Source: Hirudo medicinalis (taxonomy: Eukaryota; Annelida; Clitellata; Hirudinida; Hirudinidae). Taken from it: DNA of 22,596 bases. The notes beneath the pieces were generated by a model. The model did not search any database. It was given only the letters and a program-made list of their open reading frames with translations, and was not told where the DNA came from. A program made the translations under genes and the position numbers. Below are positions 1 to 8,500 of this stretch, piece after piece; within the stretch, counting starts at the first letter, position 1, and each line of letters starts with the position of its first letter. The DNA lies in NCBI GenBank assembly GCA_011800805.1, contig MPNW01001888.1:6388-28983 (forward strand). Direction: 5' to 3'.

Positions 1-31
1 AGTAATAATAAAAATAATAATAATAATAACA

Positions 32-64
<33 letters not shown>

Positions 65-105
65 ATAGTAATAATAAAAATAATAATAATAATAAATAAT
101 TTTCC
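1..105. repeat. AAT/ATA microsatellite
   Basis: Interrupted (taa)n with taacaatagtaataataa occurring more than once, so it is partly a higher-order repeat. Confidence 0.9.
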
Positions 106-130
106 ACAAGAAAGTAATGCATCATTGCAG

Positions 131-288
131 GTTCAAAGCAGTGGAGACAGAGTGTCGTCTTTTAGGGGCCGAAGCGACCGGAAGGATCGATCCCTCCTCG
201 GTCCGGCAGGATCCGTGTTTTTAGGCAAGAAAACTGAACATTTTCACACAGCAACACAAAAGTATTCGATGCCGCAGAGCTGCGAAGA
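131..288 (+). CDS. weak exon candidate, unknown product
   Basis: Acceptor atgcatcattgcag at 130, then an open frame (VQSSGDRVSSFRGRSDRKDR and onward) to a possible donor GAAGAG|GTTTTT. The frame stays open to 613. The strand is uncertain because a 197-codon minus-strand frame covers the same CpG-rich sequence. No family resemblance seen. Confidence 0.2.
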
Positions 289-670
289 GGTTTTTGTCGT
301 CGTCGAGCCGAAGGGCTTCTTTGGTTTCTCTTTCCGTTCTGTCTCGTTCGAAATCTCGGATTTTTTCGCACGGCCCCCCCTGCTCTCGGGATTCGCCCCG
401 GCCCCCCTCCGAGCCTCGAACTCCGGGGCGTTTCCGCTGCGACTTGGTAGAGTTTCGGGGGGAGGCCCTCGTTCTCCGATCTTTTACAGGGCAAAGCGAT
501 TGTTTTCATTCGTCTGTTTGACTTTAATCTTTCGGTCGTACTTGGTCGTGCTTGGTCGTCTTCTTCGCTTGGTGGTCGTTTGTGTGGCAGATTCATTTTC
601 GTTGGACGTTTAGTCGCTCTGTTGTGGATTGTTATCGGATTCGATTGCTGGTAATTGTGATTGATTTCAG

Positions 671-975
671 TGATTGATTTCATTGCCATTAAATCGATTC
701 GTACACTCAATCGCTGGCATGAGGTGATAGCGATTCCTGCGATTTCTGACTCCATTTTGGGCTTAAAATCCCCTGCGACAGCCGGAGCAGTTCGCAGTTT
801 GCTCGACTCTCTTCGTCTCGGCGACGTTTCGTCTGCACGCCTCGGTCCGTGCGCCCGGCGTTCGAATCTCGACGAGTCTCTCGCTATTGCGGGGCCTAGG
901 CCGTTCTTGTCGTTCGTAGCTTCCTTTGTATTGCATCGTATGGATCGTGTAGCGTCGAACGCAGTGAAACGACAG
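671..975 (+). CDS. weak exon candidate, unknown product
   Basis: Acceptor gattgatttcag, about 101 open codons (phase 1 in, phase 0 out), donor ACGACAG|GTATTT. It includes RTLNRWHEVIAIPAISDSIL. Codon content is CpG-rich like the flanks. It could be part of the missing polycystin ectodomain or of another gene; nothing in it identifies a domain. Confidence 0.2.
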
Positions 976-1701
976 GTATTTAATAATGTTCGTGCGATTG
1001 TTTTTCAATTTATTTAACGAAGTTATTCTCAAACTGCACTCGTTCCTAGCATTTGCAGCCTCTTTTCGATGATTTAAGGGGACGTCGTCTCCTGCCGACG
1101 GCCTCTTCGAGTTTTGGTTCTTCCGGTTCTGTTCTTTTGGTCGAGCGCTCGAGTTCTGTCGATCGGAATTGATTTGGGTACCATTGTTGCCGTTGTCGTC
1201 CTTGTCGTCGTCCTTGTTGTCGTCGTTGATGTTGTCATCGTTGTTGTGTAGCAGGTGTCGGTGTGTTTGTTGCTCTCGTTGCTGGGACTGCGCCGGAGTT
1301 CTCGTGCGACGTCGCGAATTTGTCGGCGACCTTTGGCACATATCATATCGCCGTGCGGAGTTTTCCGGCCGCAACCGCAAGGACTCTGGCCGTCTGATGA
1401 TGATAATGATGGTGCTTAAATGTGTCTTGGTGAGATTTTGGGTAAAGTCTGGCATCGACGAGGTGAGTTAGTTGTTTGTGGTAGTTTTCGAACTCGTTTC
1501 GATGACTTGGCATTGCAGACTTATTAACCGACCGGTCGGACGATTGTTTGGAAACGAGTGATTAAATTTCGAAATCATATTTTTTATCGTAATTCTTGTT
1601 TAATACTGCCGTCGATGCCAAAGCGGTATTCGTCGTCCGAGTCTCGGTCGCTCCCTTCCTTCATCGCCATCACTACTAATCACGACTATAATCATCACCA
1701 G

Positions 1702-1770
1702 ACCCTTATCAGTCCCCGAGATTGCCAGCTCGAGTCGGGAACGAACGGCCGGTGCTGCATCGACTTGGAT
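1702..1770 (+). CDS. weak exon candidate, Cys-containing peptide
   Basis: A 69-nt phase 0/phase 0 unit between acceptor ataatcatcaccag (with a ctaat branch-like word upstream) and a strong donor GGAT|GTAAGT. It encodes TLISPRDCQLESGTNGRCC and IDLD. Three Cys in 23 residues would suit an extracellular segment. Its phase does not match the candidate at 2405, so any link is unproven. Confidence 0.25.
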
Positions 1771-2058
1771 GTAAGTCTTCCACGAGGAAGAGAGATTGCT
1801 ATCTTCCGTGCTTTTCTTCTCGTTTTTATGTCTTGGTTGTCGAATTCGCTCGGTCTTGGGCATTCGTCAGCAGTCTGACGGGGTTAGGGTTGTTCACCCC
1901 CCCCGCCCATGGAATGGAACGTCGTGATTGGTCCTTCAAAGTCAATGAGGTGTTGCAGATAAGAAGTCTCTGATAAGCCGAGCAGATTTTTTTTTTTTAA
2001 ATGACTTAAATGATTTTTTTTTAAAGGTGATTCTCCTTTCTCTTAATCATCTCTTCCA

Positions 2059-2121
2059 TCGCATCGTCATCATCGTCGTCATCATCGTCGTCATCGTCGT
2101 CATCGTCATCATCGTCATCAT
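2059..2121. repeat. CATCGTCGT/CATCAT array
   Basis: Trinucleotide-based repeat alternating cat, cgt and cgtcat units. Confidence 0.85.
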
Positions 2122-2404
2122 AATTGCTGACAAACGAACAAAGAGATATATTCAATGCCGTTGGATTGGTCGGACGATCTGTCGATTATGATTTTGTCAC
2201 AATGTTGCGTTCAACTTTCGACGGATGAGATTCTTTCTGGGAAACTGAGTTGGTTTGCAGTTGCTGTTGCAGTGCGTCGACGACCCTCATCTCATCTCTC
2301 TCTCTCTCTCTCTGCCGTCACGGACGCTGCTCTCGTCGACCGCGGAATCTGTTATGGCTTTTCTTGCTTTTCTCTTTCCAGAGCTGATTTTTTTTTTTTT
2401 TCAG

Positions 2405-2502
2405 AGCAGAGAATTTGTGATTTGAATGCGTTTTCGAAACCACTTAAAGCATTTTTGTGCAATCATGTTGGAATGTGCCGACAAACGTCGTCTCGTCGGA
2501 TT
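2405..2502 (+). CDS. candidate exon: possible GPS-motif tail upstream of TM1
   Basis: Acceptor after a run of 14 T plus cag, donor CGGATT|GTAAAT, ending in phase 0, which matches the phase 0 start of the TM1 exon. It encodes QRICDLNAFSKPLKAFLCNH and VGMCRQTSSRR. C-(x13)-CNH resembles the end of a GPS motif (GC....C.CNHLT.F), and CNH would then lie about 37 residues before TM1, a typical distance. Against it: the first Cys of C.CNH is Phe, LT is replaced by VG, and no upstream GAIN exon is seen. It may be chance. Confidence 0.3.
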
Positions 2503-2539
2503 GTAAATCGACTTATCGATCGATTAACTGGTCGATTAA

Positions 2540-2602
2540 TTCGATTAATTCGTTCATTCGTTCATTCGTTCGTTCGTTCGCTCGTTCGTTCGCTCATTCA
2601 TT
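2540..2602. repeat. TTCG/TTCA tetranucleotide array
   Basis: Interrupted ttcg/ttca repeat; its translation (SFVHSFVRSLVRS) is not taken as coding. Confidence 0.85.
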
Positions 2603-3316
2603 CTCATGTGATGCTCGCTAAACTTTGTTTACCACTGATTAGGGGTTCGAAGCGTCTAGTCATTGAAGTACCAAATGATTTTTTCATAATGGAATCAGTG
2701 TTTTAAAGAATCTTCGTGTCGTCCGATTTTTCTATTTCTAATCTGCCAGATTAGTCGTCTGCCAGACTGGACTTTAATTTTTTTTTTTATTTAAGTTAGC
2801 CTTTTTAAGTCAAGTATCAAGTTCAAATTAAGCTATGGCGAAGATATCCGTGCTCCGCTCGACAAAGCGCAAATAATTTTCTATAGATTTATAACTCAAA
2901 AACATTTGGCCTTGGGACGCCGAGGTGGCCCCCTCGGTGTGTCCGACTGTATCTCGTCTGTCTTTAGACCTGTCTCACTCTTTGCTGTCGACAAGAATAT
3001 GGAATAAAACTTTTGTAAAATATTTATGGAGACGTTTTAGTGTTGTAACGAAGTGGAGCCGACTTCACTGGAGTGCTTTGCTGGAATAATATCTTTCTCG
3101 CGAAAGGCTTGTTAATTTTGAGTCGATAAGAAAAATAAATTAAATTTTTTTTTATTAAAAATATATTTAAAACAAAGTTTTAACGTTTATTTGAAAAAAA
3201 TCGGTCACAATATTTTGGGAAAAATTTGATTTTCAAAGCGATTTCGTCCGCTTTTTGCGCCAACCGAAATTAAAACAATACGAAAAGCGTGTCCCGGGGG
3301 GTTGTCGTTCTGCTAC

Positions 3317-3395
3317 GTTTGATTGATTGAACGATTGGTTGATTGAACGATTGGTTGGTTGAACGATTGGTTGGTTGATTGATTGAGCGATTCGA
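3317..3395. repeat. gattgattgaacgattggt minisatellite
   Basis: Several units of tgattgaacgattggt just upstream of the TM1 exon acceptor; related in word content to the much larger array at 6480-6930. Confidence 0.85.
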
Positions 3396-3412
3396 TTTCA
3401 AACATTCGACAG

Positions 3413-3568
3413 ATCTTTTCAAGACAAAACAGAAATAAATTTTCAATCGACCATGTGTCCAAAGTCAGATTAAAAGGAATGCTTCTCATCTTAAGCGCGT
3501 CGATAGTATTCGTTTTGTATCTGTTCGTCTGCTTGGTCGTCATTATTTTCAGATTCTCCAAGAAAATG
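3413..3568 (+). CDS. polycystin-like exon: ectodomain tail and TM1
   Basis: Fifty-two codons, phase 0 at both ends. The acceptor follows aacattcgacag and the donor is a near-perfect ATG|GTAAGT. The peptide starts with a short polar stretch containing FSIDHVSK, as found between the GPS site and TM1 in polycystin-1 proteins, then has a hydrophobic run MLLILSASIVFVLYLFVCLV, then a basic stop-transfer RFSKKM. It reads straight into the PLAT domain of the next exon, which places PLAT in the cytosol. The upstream intron end carries a gattgattgaacgattggt array. Confidence 0.75.
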
Positions 3569-4444
3569 GTAAGTAACACAAAGTATCAATATCATTCCTA
3601 AATTTGTATCTACACAGAATTTAATAGTTATGATTGTATCTCTGTATTGTATGTATTGTATCTGATTGTATCTCTGTATTGTATGTATTGTATCTGATTG
3701 TATCATTACAAACGAGCCTAGCGTTGACATTGTTGTTTGCATGTTAGCCACCGTTGTATGGCTCCTTTGGAGATGTTGGACACAGATACTTGGTTAGGAT
3801 TGACAGCGGAGGGAAAGAAGGTTAAAACGAACATTTATTTTACAAAGTTTAACATTTACAGAGTTTACATCTCTTGTAAACTAGTTCTTCGTTGTCTTCG
3901 TCTGTTAGATGTCCATGATCGACAGATCGAGTGACACTAAAGTCGAGCTGGGATATTTTACAAAAAAAATGCTTAATATTTTCAGTAAAGCTGTCGTGCA
4001 GTATTTTAAAAATCGCACTGAGTGGTTCGTTGAGATCAGCAAAACCTTTTGTCATCAACACTGTGGCACTGAGGACTCAGACTCAGAGGAGGCTGTTCAA
4101 GACGAGAAACAAGGAGCATTTCCTCGTCACGAGCTCTGGTCTGATCACTTTTTTCGAGACTATTTTAAAACTTGGTTTTCTACTTTTTGGGACGCCCCCC
4201 CCCCCTGCCCTCGCTATTCACGCATAAAATACGATTCAGTTTTCTTATTAATAAGGTCTTGTTCCACGATAGCGGTTGATTTTGTCATTTTCATGGTCTT
4301 CTCTGTCATGACATGTTGAATGTAAGTGAGAGTTGTTGCTGTTGTTGCTAATGATGTTGCTGTTGTTGCTGTTGTTGTTGCTGTTGTCGTTGTTGTTGTT
4401 GTTGTTGTTGCTGTTGTTGCTGTTGTTGTTGTTGTTGTTGCTGA

Positions 4445-4486
<42 letters not shown>

Positions 4487-5525
4487 NATTGTGTGGTTGG
4501 TCCTGGCATGTGTGTGCATTACATATGCCTCATTAGCGTGCTTATTATTTAGGCACTTGTTAGTTAGTGCTTGGTAATAATTTCATGTTGCAATTTAAAC
4601 TCGAGTTTGTCGTCGCTGTTGTTGCTGTTATTGTTGCTGCTGTCGCTGTTGTTACTGTTGCTGCTGTTGTTGTTGTTGTTGTTGTTGTTCAATGCCGCGT
4701 ATAAGTCGTCTGCTTCCTGAACAGGGAGCCTCGGGGAATTGGAGTCCGTCACGGTGGAACTGGTCTCATTCTGTCAGGATGAATTCTGGTCTGTTCACTT
4801 CTAAGGATTTATTTCCGAATGTTGAATGATGGTGATGATGATGATGATGATGATGGTGATGATGGTGATGATGATGATTCTATTTAAAAATTCATTATAT
4901 CGAACATTACACACTGATGAGAACAAGGCTCGGCAAGATATTTAACGCGTAAATAATTCGCAAAATAACCAGCATAAATTAACATATCGATCAGCATAAA
5001 TTAACACATTAATTAGCATAAATTAACATATTAACCAGCCTAATTAACACGCTAATTATCATAAATTATCGTATCGATCAGCACAGATTAGCATATCAAT
5101 CAGCATCAAACATTCAGCGATACAATAAAAGGTCCGATTACCTAGCTAATAACCTAGCGACCACCTAAGTGGAACGTAAACAAATGTCAGCTAAAAAGTC
5201 ATCAATGCTTGACATCCTCATGACGTCAAAGGTACATCAAGAACATGGTCGTCGTCGACATGGAGTCGAACGACTGCTGGTTCGTGTCATGCTCCAGGAA
5301 TGTCACCTCACCTATCATGTACTGCGTCAAGGAGACATTCCCAGTCAACTCCAAGTTTTCGTGGAGGTAGTGGACGAGGTTTGGCCGTGTTGGGGGTTGG
5401 TTGGGTCGTGTGGTCTGATTAGCACGATGATGAGAGCTTTGAAGATTATGTTATTGAATGGTGATGATGATGATGATGATGATGGTGATGGTGATGATGA
5501 TGATGGTGATGATGATGATGATGAT

Positions 5526-5560
<35 letters not shown>

Positions 5561-8500
5561 TGATGATGATGGTGATGATGACAGTGACAATGATGATGAC
5601 GGTGATGACGGTGACAGTGACGACGAAGGTGACGATGACGATGATTGCATCTCCAAGGCTGTGGTCACTTAACGCGAAGAAGTGCCTGAGGGAGTTCCAC
5701 CTGTGGCTTGCCCCCCTCACCTCGTCCGTCCTGGTCGCCCCGTTCTCCGTGGCCTCGTCGTTGGGCCTGTTTCTGTTGTTCATGTCCGCCCTTTTCTTCT
5801 TCGAGGTCGTCGTGACCAGTTGGTCACTGGTTCGCCAGGGAGCCAATGAAAGACCGGGTGGACTAGAGGTCGGTCGGGATTGGTCGGATGGATGAAGTTT
5901 CGTTAATTATTATTCATTGGCAATGGAAAGCTGCCAGTACTTAAGTTACATAATATTCTGTTTTACATGATGAGGTGTTACAGACCTGCGCTGAGATGAT
6001 GTTGGTTGTGATCACTCCTGCCATTGGCCAAACGTTATCACCAGCGGGCGCCAATTAGCATAAATTAGCATGAATTATCATAATGATGTAGCATGAGTCA
6101 TGATTGGCATGTAATTAACATACTAATTAACATATCAATTAACATATCAATTAACATTCACGTACTAATTAACATATTAATTAACATACTAATTAACATA
6201 TCAATCAGTATCATTAAAATGACTCGTGGCTAATCATGTAATTAGCAGCTATCAATCCTATGCATTACGTAAGTAATGACTAGATTACCTTCGACCACCT
6301 CACCAGGTATTCTCTCTGGTCCTGCTGTTGCTCTTCTTCTTCCTCCTCGTGAGTACACTCCAGGTGCTCCTCTGGTGGACGACCTTCAACTCCCGTTCAT
6401 TCCTCTCTCGATTCCATCGAGTCTGCATCCAGACGAAACATCCACTACGCTCCAAGAAGCTGGAGGGGTGAGACTGGGTTGATTGATTGATTGATTGAAT
6501 GAATGGATTGATTTGTTGATTGATTGATCGATGGAAGGAGGATGGATGGATTGATTGATTGAATGGTTGGTTGAATGAATGGATTGATTTGTTGATTGAT
6601 TGATTGATTGAATGGTTGGTTGAATGAATGGATTGATTTGTTGATTGATTGACTGATGGAAGGAGGGTGGATGGATGGATTGATTGATTGAATGGTTGGT
6701 TGAACGAATGGATTGATTTGTTGATTGATTGGTTGATTGATGGAAGGATGGATGGATGGATTGATTGATTGAATGGTTGGTTGAATGAATGGATTGATTT
6801 GTTGATTGATTGATTGATGGAAGGAGGGATGGATGGATTGATTGATTAAATGGCTGGTTGATTTTAATATTGGTGAGATTGGATGGATGGATTGAATTGT
6901 TGATTGATTGGTTGATTGATTGATGGAAGGACGAATAGAAAAATTCTAAACGTGTTGCTATGTGTTTAATAATCCACACAATACTTTGGCTCTTGTAGAC
7001 TTTTGTCATCAGCTGACATGTCGTCATTGACGCCATCAACAATTATTAATTATTAATTATTAATTATTAATTATTAATTATTAATTATTAATTAAATATG
7101 ATTGTGACTTTTTATATCCTGATAATTAACATAAATACGAGCAATCGTTCATTCACTCCATTAGTTCAAGTTATAAAAGTGAATTGTGAATTATAAAAGT
7201 GAATTGTGAATTATGAAATTAAATTGTGAATTATAAAAGTGAATTATGAAATTAAATTGTGAATTATGAAATTAAATTATGAATTATGAAATTAAATTGT
7301 GAATGATAAAAGTGAATTGTGAATTATAAGAGTAAATTATGAATTACAAACTCCAAAAGGGAACGTCGTCGCTACAAACACGAACCGCTCCTCAGAAGCT
7401 CGGAGACGTCGGCTGCAGACGACCTGAACGTGGCTTCCCATGCGCTCGACAGCGGCACCGCCGACAGCGACGATTGCTTCGGTCGCCGCGGCTGCCTCAA
7501 GAGGTATACTCCCAACAAGACCCAGTTACTGTACATCGAGAGGTTGGACGATGCAGAGTTGCAAACCCAGACCAAGAGGAACACCCTCATCAACTCTTGC
7601 AAGGTGGTAGAGGGCCGACCACCGTTCCCCCCCGAAGTGAAAGGTCGGGTTGGTTCTAGTCGGTCGGAATCAGCCGTGGGGTGTATGAATGCATTCGGTG
7701 AATTGATTGATGCATCCTTGCATGGCAGCCGTGACCTCGAGAACCTGTCGAACAATGCAGGCACTCATGTCGCGGATAGATTGGAGGTCGGGGGTTCAAT
7801 TCCTGGAAATGTCCTTCAGTCGAGGTCAGATCCTGAGGTAAATCTCATAGATGGATCCAAGAGGACTCCAACAAGAATTGAACGTTATGAGGTTAACGGT
7901 GAGTGCGGTCAGACCAACCCTTCTGATCCTGACATCATGAGTGGAATTATTGACACTTGGAAGTGCGTTCTGGAGACAGGACTGGATGAGGGTAACATCA
8001 TCCACGAAGGCAGAGACAAAGGATCCGAGTTGTCGGATCACGATATTCTTTCCTTGTCCGTGTCCATGACCACCAGGATCGTCGGTCTGTACTTTCGTGA
8101 ACAGGAGGAAATGAATGCCCTCCTGAGGGATAAGAGCGTCACGGTTAAGCAGATTTTAAACCACAAGAACTTACAAGAAGAGGTCTACCTTCAGATACGA
8201 GATGAGATCTGCCAGAGAGTTTCCAAAATGCTGGCCAACATTTCCAAACGTTCTCCGTCAAGAGTAGGTTCACCTACGAACAGATCGAGAAGTGGCACTG
8301 CTCCTAAGGTGGACTCTTGGTTGTCAGGTAGAAAATACAGGAAGAGGCCTCCACCTGCAGAAGCACTGAAGCTTTGCTTGCTGGGGAAGTCTGTCAACGC
8401 CTCACTGTACTTGATGAGGCACAAGATTCTCAACTGGCTGGAACGTGATCTCTACAGATTCTATGAATCGAAATCTTGGGAAGGTGAACTTTTCCCGGAA

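Larger units (their letters stand above)
120..1500. other. CpG-rich block without a recognised gene
   Basis: CG dinucleotides are frequent in this 1.4 kb, unlike the AT-rich flanks, and open frames exist on both strands (minus 162-755 and 763-1455; plus 125-613 and 661-1017). No domain is visible. A donor-like GACGAG|GTGAGT lies at 1462. It could be a promoter or 5' UTR region, weakly conserved exons, or intronic. Confidence 0.4.
1771..3412. other. mostly non-coding stretch upstream of TM1
   Basis: It contains T runs, a CATCGTCGT array (2059-2121), a short CT run (2299-2314), a TTCG array (2545-2602), the possible GPS exon (2405-2502), and an AT-rich part with AATAAA at 3003-3008 that could end an upstream plus-strand transcript. 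Nothing else supported. Confidence 0.5.

Noticed and set aside
162..1455. two minus-strand frames of 197 and 230 codons
   Set aside because: Basic, low-information sequences without a domain, in a CpG-rich block where stops are rare on both strands; not enough to call a gene.
4214..4577. poly-Val, poly-Leu and poly-Thr frames
   Set aside because: Translations of the GTT microsatellite in different frames.
5345..5895. poly-Asp, poly-Ser, poly-Met and poly-Ile frames
   Set aside because: Translations of the GAT intron array; only the part from 5658 on the plus strand is kept as exon.
6386..7042. 218-codon minus-strand frame of Asn-Gln-Ser-Ile repeats
   Set aside because: It is the translation of the TGAT minisatellite and lies antisense to the TM3 exon and its intron.
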